Shown here piece after piece: positions 25,118 through 33,402 of a stretch of DNA of 35,990 nt. The notes below the pieces were generated by a model. The model had not been told where the DNA came from. It worked only from the letters and a program-made list of their open reading frames with translations, and did no database searches. Each line of letters starts with the position of its first letter. Positions within the stretch are counted from its first letter, which is position 1. Made by a program: the position numbers and the translations under genes. This stretch comes from an uncultured Victivallis sp. (GTDB lineage Bacteria > Verrucomicrobiota > Lentisphaeria > Victivallales > Victivallaceae), in contig CALXOA010000102.1 of the NCBI GenBank assembly GCA_944389895.1, forward strand, positions 1-35,990. The letters are read 5' to 3'.

Positions 25118-26117
25118 GGTCACGCCTCCGGAGCAGATAGAGAAAGAAAGGAGGTCCCAGCAACGACATGATTACGCCGACCGGAAGTTCCGAGGGATCG
25201 AGCGCCATCCGGCCGATCGTATCACACCCCGCCACCATTGCGCCGCCGAAGAGAAGGGAGCCCGGGATCAGATAGCGGAAATCAGCTCCGATCAGCAGTC
25301 GCACGATGTGCGGCGCGATCAGCCCGACGAAACCGAGCAAACCGACGACGCTCACCGCGGCGGCGGCGAGCAGCGCGGCGGCGGCGAGCAGCAACAGCCT
25401 CGTCCGCTCGACCCGTAACCCGAGGCCCGTTGCAACATCGTCTCCGAGTGCGAGCAGGTTGAGGCGTGATGCGCCGAGTTCCGCAACGAGAATGCCTGCA
25501 ACCATATAGAGGCCAACTTGTTCCAGTTGCGGCCAGGAACGGCCGGAGAGGCTGCCGATCGCGAAATCGAGCATCCCGGCGACCTTTTCCGCATGGAAAA
25601 TCAGAATCGTACTGCTGATTGCGCCGAGCATGGCGGCGATTGCCACACCGGAGAGGATCAGCCGAACCGGATCAATTCCCCCTCTCCAGGCCAGCAGGTA
25701 GACGCACAGCGCGGTTGCCAGGGCGCCGCAGAAGGCCGCCGGTACCAGCAGATGGCTCAATTCCGGCAGTGCCAGCAGCACCAGAACGCCGCCGAGGCCG
25801 CCGCCGGCGGAAACCCCTATGATTCCAGGCGAGGCGAGGGGATTGCGCATGATGCCCTGCAGGATTGCGCCGGAGACCGCCAGTGAGGCGCCGACCAGCA
25901 CCCCGAGCAGAACCCGCGGCAGCCGGATGTCCTGCAGAATACGGTATTCCACACTCTCCGGCGCATTCCAGAGCGTCAGGATGATTTCAGAGAAGGAGAG
26001 GCGCAGCGAGCCGAACCGCAGCCCGAGAAGGATGACCAGAACCAGAAGGCCCGCCAGCACTGCCAGTACCGCCAGCCGGAAGGTATGGAGATGTCGGAGT
26101 TCCCTCAACGATTTCAT
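25107..26117 (-). CDS. btuC: Corrinoid ABC transporter permease (FecCD/BtuC family)
   Basis: This is a 336-residue permease with about nine or ten membrane segments. RLPRVLLGVLVGASLAVSGAILQGIMRNPLASPGIIGVSAGG is the classical FecCD/BtuC signature (read here at 25780-25930 on the minus strand), and GLLGFVGLIAPHIVRLLIG precedes the last helices. The open frame extends upstream to 26255, but that part is a shadow of btuF; the ATG at 26117 overlaps the btuF stop as ATGA and begins MKSLRELRHLHTF. Confidence 0.93.
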   Translation of the reverse strand: MKSLRELRHLHTFRLAVLAVLAGLLVLVILLGLRFGSLRLSFSEIILTLWNAPESVEYRILQDIRLPRVLLGVLVGASLAVSGAILQGIMRNPLASPGIIGVSAGGGLGGVLVLLALPELSHLLVPAAFCGALATALCVYLLAWRGGIDPVRLILSGVAIAAMLGAISSTILIFHAEKVAGMLDFAIGSLSGRSWPQLEQVGLYMVAGILVAELGASRLNLLALGDDVATGLGLRVERTRLLLLAAAALLAAAAVSVVGLLGFVGLIAPHIVRLLIGADFRYLIPGSLLFGGAMVAGCDTIGRMALDPSELPVGVIMSLLGPPFFLYLLRRRDHEA

Positions 26118-27103
26118 GGAAATTTCTCCCCCGGATAGAGCAGCTCCGCCAGATGCCGGAATGCTTCCGGGAAACGGCTTCCCGGCACATAGAGAAAAAG
26201 TTCCGGCGGCAGAAAATGGACCCGGTTGTTCCGGACGGCCTTGAGCTGCTTCCATGCCGGCTGGCTGGTGAGTTCCCTTGCGAGCTTTTCCTGCAACTTG
26301 TCGGCGTCTCCCATCGTATTGAGCAGCAGGACATCGGGGTCGTCGAGCAGCAACTGCTCGAAACTGAACCGGATGCGCGGCGGAATCTCTTCCTTGCGGA
26401 TATTTCTGGCTCCGAGCATCGCCGCCATCCGGCCGGTGTTGGTTCCAGGCCCTTCGATGGAAAAACCTTTGCCGTAGACAAAGAGAATGGCCAGCGATGG
26501 GGAGGAAAGCCGGGCGGCGTGGCCGGTGATACCGTTGATCTCTGCTGCGATTCGTTTCGGAGCCGACGATGTCGCCGCTTCTGAACCGTTGAGGCGGCAG
26601 AAAAGATCGAGCAGAACCTGAAAATCCCGGTAATCGTTATAGCAGAGGAGCAGGGTTTCCACGCCAGCGTTTTCCAGCAGCGGCCGGATGGCGTGGTGGG
26701 TTTGAAGTTTTTCGCTGAGCAGCACCAGATCCGGCTTCAGTACCAGAATCCTTTCGAGATTCGGTGTGCTGAAGCCGCCGATGCTCGGCAGATTGCGTGC
26801 CCCTTCCGGCAGTGTCTCCTTGCTTTTGACGTCGGGCAGTGCGATCAGTTTTCCCCCGGCGGCATACCAGATGTCGGCCAGGGATCCGATTGAGGCGATC
26901 ACCCGGCGTGGATTCCTGTGCACCGGGGCCAGGTGCCCGCTCCGTTCCCGGTAGAGGATCAGTTGATCGGTTTCGGAGACGATCTCATCCGCCGGAAGCG
27001 GGCTGGAAAGCAGGAAGGAGAGCAGCAGAAATTTTTTCAACACTCTCCGGATGCCGGCGAGCTTTCCGGGGTGATGATCCCGTGTCGTGAAGCGGTGTTT
27101 CAC
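26114..27103 (-). CDS. btuF: Corrinoid-binding ABC transporter substrate-binding protein
   Basis: This 329-residue periplasmic binding protein belongs to the helical-backbone class (Peripla_BP_2) used for cobalamin, haem and siderophores. A rather long charged N-region is followed by the signal-peptide core VLKKFLLLSFLLSSPLPA. NPRRVIASIGSLADIWYAAG and LPSIGGFSTPNLERILVLKPDLVLLSE are the expected first-domain motifs. There is no lipobox Cys, so it is probably soluble. It starts at ATG 27103 in ATGA overlap with the upstream small-protein gene. Confidence 0.88.
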   Translation of the reverse strand: MKHRFTTRDHHPGKLAGIRRVLKKFLLLSFLLSSPLPADEIVSETDQLILYRERSGHLAPVHRNPRRVIASIGSLADIWYAAGGKLIALPDVKSKETLPEGARNLPSIGGFSTPNLERILVLKPDLVLLSEKLQTHHAIRPLLENAGVETLLLCYNDYRDFQVLLDLFCRLNGSEAATSSAPKRIAAEINGITGHAARLSSPSLAILFVYGKGFSIEGPGTNTGRMAAMLGARNIRKEEIPPRIRFSFEQLLLDDPDVLLLNTMGDADKLQEKLARELTSQPAWKQLKAVRNNRVHFLPPELFLYVPGSRFPEAFRHLAELLYPGEKFP

Positions 27104-27519
27104 TTGGAATCCTCCCGGGCCGGGAAGAGTCCGGTCAATTTGAGTTTTTCCCCGCCGTTCCAGACGCAGACCACAACGGCCGGACGATCCGGAAGGCGGT
27201 AGAGAAGCATCAATTCATTGGGATTGCCTCGGAAGCGGTGAACTTCGACGGGCTGATCGAGTTCCGGATGGTTCTCCTTCAGAAATTCAACCGCTTCGTG
27301 AAAGGCCGGACCGGTGTTTGCCCAGAGCCGGCTGAAGTTCTGCGGCGTTCGTTCATGGAGCTCCAGTGCTTCCCTGACGAACTGCGCCTCGCGCCGGTAG
27401 TCCGCGGGATCGAGCGTCTCCCGTTGACGGCTGGGAAGCTCCTGTTGCCGGCAGTTCGCGGTCAGGACGAAGAGCGCCGCTGCGGAGAGGATGAGCAGAA
27501 GCAGCAAAGATTTCTTCAT
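27100..27519 (-). CDS. Small exported protein of unknown function, possible lipoprotein
   Basis: This is a 139-residue protein with an N-terminal signal segment MKKSLLLLLILSAAALFVLT followed by ANC. The Cys is placed like a lipoprotein Cys, but the lipobox (TANC) has Asn at -1, which is unusual, so lipid attachment is uncertain. The mature part is charged and contains ALELHERTPQNFSRLWANTG and LMLLYRLPDRPAVVVCVWNGG. I recognise no family. It starts 3 bases after the pseudopilin stop and overlaps btuF as ATGA, so it is made together with the corrinoid transporter. Confidence 0.75.
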   Translation of the reverse strand: MKKSLLLLLILSAAALFVLTANCRQQELPSRQRETLDPADYRREAQFVREALELHERTPQNFSRLWANTGPAFHEAVEFLKENHPELDQPVEVHRFRGNPNELMLLYRLPDRPAVVVCVWNGGEKLKLTGLFPAREDSK

Positions 27520-27522
27520 TCT

Positions 27523-28467
27523 TTATTCGTCCTCCGCATCACCGCCGGCCGGTCTGCCCAGCGTGTCATAAAAGGTATGGTCGGTGGCCCGTGTGCTGCC
27601 CGCCGGCTTCAACACGCCGATGTCGACGTTTCCCAGAAGTGTAAGGTCGTAATCGAATCTGCCGTTGCCGGTTTCCGGTACGGAGCAGTTCTCTGCCGAG
27701 GCGTGTCCGTCGCTCCAGACCAGATTGGCTTTCCCGGTATGACGGAAGTGCATGTAGGTGTAGGAATCCGGAGCGTAAATACGGTCAATTGCGGTCGGTT
27801 CGGTGACGGTTCCCATTCCGCCGACGTTGACCGAATCGGCAAACATCAGACATTGAGACGGTTTTCTGACCTGGGTGTTTTTCACCGGTATGCCGTACTG
27901 ATCGGTGGGCGTGGTACTCGGACCGGTTTTGCTGGAACCCGCCCACAGCAGATAACCGCGGCCGCCGATGCCGTTGGCGTTGTAACCGTAACTGCCGCCG
28001 TCCTCGCTTTCCTGATCCGAGTCGATCTTGACTGCGGTGGAAAGTGTATCACAGATCAGCAGACGGACACTGTTGCCGGTGTAGGCGGAGAGATACCCCC
28101 CTTCATTGAATTTTGTCCTGCTGCCCGTTTTTTCTCCCCACCAGCGCGGATAACTCCCCGAGGAACCGCGGCTGCTCTGTGCGGCGTAAGGTGCATAGTA
28201 TCCCCCCTGATCCGCGGAGTAGCTCTGGTTGGCGGCCCCGAGCTGATGGAGGTTGTTCAGGCATCGGATCGCCCGTCCCTTTTCCCGCGCCTGATTGAGG
28301 GCGGGCAGCAGCATTCCGGCCAGGATGGCGATGATCGCAATGACGACCAGCAACTCTATGAGGGTGAAATAATTGGGAATCCGTCGCCCCCGGCGTTGCA
28401 GGATCCCGGAGGATGATTTGCCTGAAACAAGGTTGCCCGGGAACGGACTGCGGAAACGTTTCTGCAT
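27523..28467 (-). CDS. Type II pseudopilin, first gene of the cobalamin-riboswitch operon
   Basis: This is a 314-residue pilin-like protein. After a leader of about 33 residues it reads [20 protein letters not shown], then [24 protein letters not shown], the conserved start of Lentisphaerae/Planctomycetes pseudopilins. The residue before the cleavage point is Tyr, not Gly. The C-terminal half includes [12 protein letters not shown] and [16 protein letters not shown], the H-x(n)-DG signature. The start is ATG 28467, with AAGGA 10 bases upstream; there is no other ATG in the leader. It comes directly after the riboswitch and 3 bases before the next gene, so cobalamin should control it. Function unknown; a part in surface corrinoid capture is a hypothesis. 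Confidence 0.88.
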   Translation of the reverse strand: MQKRFRSPFPGNLVSGKSSSGILQRRGRRIPNYFTLIELLVVIAIIAILAGMLLPALNQAREKGRAIRCLNNLHQLGAANQSYSADQGGYYAPYAAQSSRGSSGSYPRWWGEKTGSRTKFNEGGYLSAYTGNSVRLLICDTLSTAVKIDSDQESEDGGSYGYNANGIGGRGYLLWAGSSKTGPSTTPTDQYGIPVKNTQVRKPSQCLMFADSVNVGGMGTVTEPTAIDRIYAPDSYTYMHFRHTGKANLVWSDGHASAENCSVPETGNGRFDYDLTLLGNVDIGVLKPAGSTRATDHTFYDTLGRPAGGDAEDE

Positions 28468-28509
28468 GATGAAGAGGTCCTTTTTGTGTTACGCGCACAA
28501 GAGAGCCGA

Positions 28510-28622
28510 CGGGACGCTTCGCTCTGCGTTCCCGAAACAAATTCCGGATTACGGCCGGGATCCGACTATACGGTTGCGCGACAGCCACGGAATTACACCA
28601 TGATTCACCGCTTCCGCAATCC
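28510..28622 (-). promoter_or_regulatory. Cobalamin riboswitch, compact class-II-like
   Basis: In minus sense the leader has a closing stem GGATTGCGG (28622-28614) with CCGTAATCC (28554-28546), 9 base pairs including one G-U. Inside are GGTGAATCATGG, a P4 hairpin CATGG/CCGTG, GCTGTCGCGCAACCGTA (compare the conserved CTG-CCCGCAACTGT) and a B12-box-like AGTCGGATCCCGGCC (28567-28553; consensus AGYCMGRATACCNGCC, one base shorter). A downstream hairpin at 28534-28510 has GCGA in its loop, able to pair with TCGC of the core loop, as in the L5-L13 kissing contact. There is no U-run terminator before the gene at 28467, so control may be at translation. Confidence 0.87.
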
Positions 28623-28633
28623 ACATTTCTCAT

Positions 28634-28661
28634 AATATACAATCGCAATGAGAAAAGACAA
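28634..28661 (-). promoter_or_regulatory. Sigma70-type promoter of the cobalamin operon
   Basis: In minus sense, TTGTCT (-35, 28661-28656), a 16-base spacer and TATATT (-10, 28639-28634). Transcription would start near 28627, a few bases before the riboswitch closing stem, which agrees well with the aptamer boundary. Confidence 0.65.
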
Positions 28662-28870
28662 CCTCTTTTTCAGGCTTTTTGAAAGGAGGAGTTCTCCCCG
28701 CCAGTCGCAGCTGGGAGGACGCCGGTATCGGTAACGCGAAAAAGTTGTTTTTTTTTCTGCCGGGAATGGCGGCTGCCGGAATGCGGGGTATATTAACCGG
28801 ATACGGATCCATCGTCATGCGGAGATGTATGACGGAAAGCGTCTGTCCGGTTTTAGGGAGGATTTTCAGG

Positions 28871-29701
28871 ATGAAGATTACATTTCTGGGGACGGCGGCG
28901 GCGGAAGCCATTCCCGCCCTGTGGTGCGAGTGCCCGGTCTGTGCCAAGGCGAAGAAACTTGGCGGCAAGGAGTTGCGGCGGCGTTGCTCTTATCTGATCG
29001 ACGATGATACCATGGTCGATTTCGGGCCGGACGCCTTCTGGCAGAGCGTGGCGTTTCAAATTGATCTGGTGAACCTCAAGCGGGTTATCTTCACCCATCC
29101 GCACGGCGACCATCTGAATCCGCTTGAATTTCTCTGGCGGCGTGCGCCGTGGTTCAGCCAGGTTTCTCATGATCTTGCTGTGATCGGCGCCAGGACCATC
29201 TTCGCCCGGCTGCTGAATCAAATCACTTCCGAGGGGACGGTATACAAGATTGAAGATCTCCGGATTCGGCCTCTGGAAGCACAGGCCGGTGTGCCGATGA
29301 CCGACGGTGATATGGAACTTCTCCCTCTGGCCGCCGACCACGCTCCCGGTCTGGAGCCTCTGATCTATGTGATCGGCCGCGGCGGACGCCGGATATTGAT
29401 CGCCAATGACACCGGATATCTGCCGGAGGAGTCCTGGCGGAAACTCGAAGGGGTCAAGCTGGATGCGGCTGTGATTGACAGCACCTGCGGTTTTCAGAAA
29501 TGTTCCCATTTGCATCAGGGCGTCGAGAGTGTCGTCGCATTTCGCCGGCGTCTGGTCGAGATGGGGTGCCTTGCTGCGGACGCTCCGGCGGTGGCCAACC
29601 ATTTTTCGCACAACGGCCGGGCGAATCACGAGGATCTGGTCGCTTATTTTGCGCCGCATGGCATGGAGGTCGCCTGGGACGGGATGGTTCTGGAACTTTG
29701 A
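28871..29701 (+). CDS. PhnP-like metallo-beta-lactamase-fold hydrolase
   Basis: This is a 276-residue metal-dependent hydrolase. It begins KITFLGTAAAEAIPALWCEC and continues PVCAKAK; the C-x-C-x(2)-C cluster (Cys19, 21, 24) with Cys39 resembles the structural zinc site of PhnP. The catalytic HxHxDH is H76-P-H-G-D80-H81, with a further AADHAP, ANDTGYL and NHFSH near the end. PhnP proper hydrolyses 5-phosphoribosyl 1,2-cyclic phosphate, but no phn genes are nearby and related proteins have other substrates. The ATG at 28871 follows GGGAGG about 8 bases upstream; the open frame continues to 28679 without another ribosome site. Confidence 0.85.
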   Translation: MKITFLGTAAAEAIPALWCECPVCAKAKKLGGKELRRRCSYLIDDDTMVDFGPDAFWQSVAFQIDLVNLKRVIFTHPHGDHLNPLEFLWRRAPWFSQVSHDLAVIGARTIFARLLNQITSEGTVYKIEDLRIRPLEAQAGVPMTDGDMELLPLAADHAPGLEPLIYVIGRGGRRILIANDTGYLPEESWRKLEGVKLDAAVIDSTCGFQKCSHLHQGVESVVAFRRRLVEMGCLAADAPAVANHFSHNGRANHEDLVAYFAPHGMEVAWDGMVLEL

Positions 29702-29770
29702 AGCGACACCATTCCTGTACCGGCATTGATGATGGTAGCCCGGTTCTTTCGAGCCTGAGGGCGTTTTCAA

Positions 29771-29795
29771 GGGCACGTCATTTTCTTGCGTGCCC
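29771..29795 (+). terminator. Hairpin after the PhnP-like gene, possible terminator
   Basis: GGGCACG (29771-29777) pairs with CGTGCCC (29789-29795), a 7-base G+C-rich stem with an 11-base loop, 70 bases after the stop. Only a short CTTT follows, so termination is not certain. Confidence 0.45.
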
Positions 29796-29830
29796 GCTTT
29801 ACCAGACTTCATGCGTGAATCAGAAATCGA

Positions 29831-29898
29831 GTGAGCAGTATCCGACTGGATAATGGCACGGAATGGTGATATTCAGCAGCCATTCCGCAAGCGCTCAC
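29831..29898. other. Candidate three-way-junction RNA upstream of the deaminase gene
   Basis: Three nested perfect helices can form: an outer stem GTGAGC (29831-29836) with GCTCAC (29893-29898); a hairpin TATCC/GGATA (29839-29843 with 29848-29852); and a hairpin CGGAATGG/CCATTCCG (29859-29866 with 29880-29887). No purine-riboswitch core is seen. The element lies about 170 bases before the start of the adenine deaminase-type gene. It is too short to exclude chance. Confidence 0.35.
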
Positions 29899-30013
29899 AT
29901 ACTGTTTTCACCCTTGGCAAGACATTATTTCGGTTTTTCTGGCGTCTCCGCTGAAGTGATGGAACGTTTCCCGTCGTAAAGTTCTCATCGCACTCAATAT
30001 GAATAGAAATCAG

Positions 30014-30042
30014 GGACGGATGGATTTAAAAAACTTCCGTCC
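30014..30042 (+). promoter_or_regulatory. 7-base inverted repeat just ahead of the deaminase ribosome binding site
   Basis: GGACGGA (30014-30020) and TCCGTCC (30036-30042) are perfect inverted repeats with a 15-base loop. The Shine-Dalgarno AAGGAAG follows within about 6 bases, so the hairpin or a bound protein could affect translation or transcription of the deaminase gene. Confidence 0.4.
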
Positions 30043-30064
30043 AGTTGAAAGGAAGATATTTCTC

Positions 30065-31165
30065 ATGGTTTTGTCCGCAGGAAAACCGCGTCAACAGCAC
30101 GACTTTGTAAAATTGCCGAAAACTGATCTGCATGTCCACCTGGAAGGAACACTTGAACCGGAAATGCTTTTTCGACTGGCCGGGCGCAATCATATTTCCC
30201 TGCCGTGGAAAAATCCTGAAATGCTCCATGAAGCCTGCAAGTTCCGCGATCTTTCCGGTTTTCTTGCCATCTATTACAAAGGATGCGAGGTCCTTGTCAC
30301 GGAACAGGATTTTTATGACCTGACACGAGCCTATCTTGAGCGGGCGGCTTCTGATGGGGTGGTGCATACGGAGTTTTTCTTCAATCCACAAGTTTTTTGC
30401 GGAAATAAGATTTCTCTGGAGGGGATCATGCGCGGCGTTTTCAGTGCCGTTCATGACATGCGGGAGCGCATTTCATGCCTCTACATGGGAACGGTAATGC
30501 GCACTCGCCCTGTAGAAGAAGCGTTGCGGACGTTAAATGAACTTGCTCCATGGTATGACCGGATTGCCGCTTTCGGTATGGGAGGCGCTGAAAACGGGAA
30601 TCCACCATCCCGTTTTAAACGTTATTTCGAGGCTTGCCGTGAGCGGGGATTCCGCATTTGCGTTCATGCCGGCGAAGAAGGGCCTGCTGAATATGTACGT
30701 GAGGCTGTCGAACTCGGTGTTGATCGAATCGACCATGGAAATGCAGCTGTTCATGATCCCGCTCTGATGAAGATTCTGGCGGAAAAACAGATCCCGTTGA
30801 CGATGTGTCCTATTTCCAATCTCCGTTTGAATCTCATCAGAGATCTCGGAGAACATCCCCTGAAACGGATGTTGTCCCGGGGAATATGTGTTACGATCAA
30901 TTCCGATGATCCAGCGTATTTTCTTGGATATGCCAGTGACAATTGGGAGGCTGTTCAGCGTGCCCTTGACTTGACCCCGGCGGAGGTATTACAACTGGCG
31001 CTCAATGGCGTTGAGGCCTGTTTCCTGCCCGAAGCGGAAAAGATCAAATTGCGGAATGATGTGAAAACAGCATTCCCGGGGGCCCCGGGAATGGCCGATC
31101 CCATAGTGGAGAGAACAGCCCGGAAGGATCAGGATGGATTTTCTCCGCTGTCCGAAATGGATTGA
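30065..31165 (+). CDS. Adenosine/adenine deaminase family, adenine deaminase-type
   Basis: This 366-residue zinc enzyme belongs to the ADA family. Metal ligands are DLHVHLEG (His23, His25), VHAGEE (His201; catalytic Glu204), DRIDHGN and NSDDPAYF (Asp281, Asp282). LTMCPISNLRLN, HPLKRML and INSDDPAYFLGY match the adenine deaminase (Aah1-like) branch better than adenosine deaminase, so adenine to hypoxanthine is the likely reaction. The ATG at 30065 is chosen because AAGGAAG lies about 9 bases upstream; an in-frame ATG at 29999 has no ribosome site. Its 3' end overlaps the convergent symporter gene by 37 bases. Confidence 0.87.
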   Translation: MVLSAGKPRQQHDFVKLPKTDLHVHLEGTLEPEMLFRLAGRNHISLPWKNPEMLHEACKFRDLSGFLAIYYKGCEVLVTEQDFYDLTRAYLERAASDGVVHTEFFFNPQVFCGNKISLEGIMRGVFSAVHDMRERISCLYMGTVMRTRPVEEALRTLNELAPWYDRIAAFGMGGAENGNPPSRFKRYFEACRERGFRICVHAGEEGPAEYVREAVELGVDRIDHGNAAVHDPALMKILAEKQIPLTMCPISNLRLNLIRDLGEHPLKRMLSRGICVTINSDDPAYFLGYASDNWEAVQRALDLTPAEVLQLALNGVEACFLPEAEKIKLRNDVKTAFPGAPGMADPIVERTARKDQDGFSPLSEMD

Positions 31166-33402
31166 TTGTTCTCCACCCACCCGTCATCACGAGTGTCGAC
31201 CTTACGGGCGGCCAGATCGTGGAACAGGCGTCGCAGATCAACGTAACCGCCGATGGTGAACCATACCGTGGAGAGTGCCGCCGCAATTCCGGGAACGATC
31301 AGAGTGACCACGAGAAAATAATCGCCCCACCACTCTTTGCTGCGCGGAGAAAAGATGTTCCAGAGGATCACTCCGACAAAGGCAAACAGGAACATCCACA
31401 CCAGGGAATACAGAAATACGCTGAGCGCTATGACCTTGTCTCCCGTGGTGTATTCGGGTGTGATTCCGATCAGGGCGGAGAGAATGCGCCGCGGAGTCCA
31501 TTTCGCTTTACGGATTTCCGGGGCGGTACCGTCGCTCTTCTCTCTGTGCAGCATCCGTTCCAGAGGAAATGGTTTTCGGCAGGTCAGAAGGGAAACCACG
31601 CAATAAAGGATGATGCAGGAGACCATGACGATCATGGAGTATTCAACGGAATTGATCGGGAATTTCACCGGATTGATCGTCCATACAACATAAGGATTGA
31701 GTGGAGCGGATAAAGTTTCCAGCATCCAGCCTACATTGTCAACCCAACCCTGTTGATCCAGAAAGGGATAAACATAATCCGCCCAGTTGCGCTGCAACAG
31801 GATTCCCCCGAGTGCCAGAACCGTACTGCCGATCAGCGCGGTGAATGCTCCGGCAGTCGTTCCGAACCGGCTGTACAACCCGAAGATCATGACAGCCCCG
31901 GCGCCTCCCAGCCATACGGAACACATCATCATGATGAACAAATTGATGTAATCCAGCTGAGCCATGAAGAACGACCCCAGAAAGAAGAATATCCCGACCC
32001 CGATCGAAACCAGCCGCAGAACCCGTATATGGGTACGCGGGTCAAACGGTTTTGAGCGCAGCGGCATGATCACGTCCTGCGTTATGGTCAGGGCGGAACT
32101 GAAGATTCTTGAATCGTCGGTCGATATCATCATCATTACCATCAGCAGGCCGAACAACCCGATCAGTCCGACCGGCAGGGTGTGGCGCAACGTCATGGGC
32201 AACATCATCTGATGATAGAGGGTGCGAAACTGCTGAAACTGGTAATTCCCTTCCGGGGTGTGGCCAACCGAGTCATGAAATGTCTCCAGATAAACGGTAT
32301 CCAGATTCCGTTCCTGCGACAGCGGGGCGTCGAGGTTGATCTCATGCTTCTGTTCCGGAATCGATTCCAGCTTTGCGATGGTCGCGTTTCTCTTTTCCAC
32401 GTCAGAGACGAGTTCCATCGTGACCTGCCGCGATATCTGGTCACGCAGCTCTTTTGCCTGGGGAGCGTAATCGGGGTGGGTGAAGAGCGTAATCAGCATG
32501 AGAGCCATCAATACGCAGAATACGGAGGAGAATCCGGTTCTCCATGCTCCAAGGACCCCCGCCATTTTCTGTTCATGGGGGGACTTCCCCGCTGATGTGT
32601 TTCCGGCGCCGATCCAGCTGGCGTAATTGTAGATTCCATTGAAACATACGACGACCAGCAGCGCAATGTTGAAGTCACGCAGATTCTCGATATCGTACGG
32701 GTTGATGAAACTCTCTCCGGGAACCCGATCCATCAACACCGGAACGATTTCTCCGCTCCAGGAAAACGCATTCAGAACGTAGATCACAAATATCACCAGA
32801 ATCGGATAGCATATCAACCCCTGCAGCGTATCGGTGATGATCAACGAGAGCGTTCCCCCGAAACAGATGATGCTGATGGAGAGAGTCAGCAGGATCAGAA
32901 CCACCAGTATGAAGGTCGGCACGGAAAATCCGAGAATACTCACCGTGTGGGGCAACCCCAGATAGTAGATGAAAAAACGCGCGGCGACAGCCGGGCAGAT
33001 CATATTGGCGAGCATTTCCGAGATCGACCGGAGAGAGGCCGCGAAGATACGCAATTTGCGGTTGTAGCGTAATTCGATGAACTGGCCGATCGACATGGAG
33101 CGGGTCTCCCGGAAGCGGTAAAAGCAGAATCCCGTCAGCGATAAGAAGATCAGCAAAGGCGGCAGCACTCCATTCCAGAATGTCATGGCGAAGCCGGTTC
33201 TGTAATTGATCTCGACTGTGGCGACCAGAGTGATCACCCCGAGTCCGGTTGCGGCGTCGGCCACGCTGATGACATACCTGCCGCAAACCCGGCCTGCGGA
33301 TAAGAAATCCACGACGCCGTGAATCTGTTTACCTGCTCTCTGCGCGGTATACATGACCAGAGCCAGTGGAACGGCGACAATGATCCAGTCGATGATGCTC
33401 AT
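31129..33402 (-). CDS. Sodium:solute symporter (SSS) family transporter
   Basis: This 757-residue, multi-pass inner-membrane protein imports a solute with sodium. The N-terminus DWIIVAVPLALVMYTAQRAG, DFLSAGRVCGRYVISVADAATG and SMSIGQFIELRYNRKLR is typical of SSS proteins, as is the unwound-helix region IITDTLQGLICYPILV. A charged loop (about residues 315-390) and a long C-terminal extension make it larger than the usual 500-600 residues, as in many PVC symporters. It starts in ATGA overlap with the glycoside hydrolase gene (33399-33402), so a saccharide released by that enzyme is the probable substrate. Substrate is inferred from context. Confidence 0.9.
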   Translation of the reverse strand: MSIIDWIIVAVPLALVMYTAQRAGKQIHGVVDFLSAGRVCGRYVISVADAATGLGVITLVATVEINYRTGFAMTFWNGVLPPLLIFLSLTGFCFYRFRETRSMSIGQFIELRYNRKLRIFAASLRSISEMLANMICPAVAARFFIYYLGLPHTVSILGFSVPTFILVVLILLTLSISIICFGGTLSLIITDTLQGLICYPILVIFVIYVLNAFSWSGEIVPVLMDRVPGESFINPYDIENLRDFNIALLVVVCFNGIYNYASWIGAGNTSAGKSPHEQKMAGVLGAWRTGFSSVFCVLMALMLITLFTHPDYAPQAKELRDQISRQVTMELVSDVEKRNATIAKLESIPEQKHEINLDAPLSQERNLDTVYLETFHDSVGHTPEGNYQFQQFRTLYHQMMLPMTLRHTLPVGLIGLFGLLMVMMMISTDDSRIFSSALTITQDVIMPLRSKPFDPRTHIRVLRLVSIGVGIFFFLGSFFMAQLDYINLFIMMMCSVWLGGAGAVMIFGLYSRFGTTAGAFTALIGSTVLALGGILLQRNWADYVYPFLDQQGWVDNVGWMLETLSAPLNPYVVWTINPVKFPINSVEYSMIVMVSCIILYCVVSLLTCRKPFPLERMLHREKSDGTAPEIRKAKWTPRRILSALIGITPEYTTGDKVIALSVFLYSLVWMFLFAFVGVILWNIFSPRSKEWWGDYFLVVTLIVPGIAAALSTVWFTIGGYVDLRRLFHDLAARKVDTRDDGWVENNQSISDSGENPS

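Noticed and set aside
28700..28735. ATACCGGCG-like segment (minus strand) as a second B12 box
   Set aside because: One base is missing from the consensus, it lies upstream of the promoter, and no conserved aptamer core surrounds it.
29831..30064. Purine riboswitch ahead of the adenine deaminase-type gene
   Set aside because: The conserved junction bases and loop sequences of purine riboswitches are absent; only generic helices are seen.
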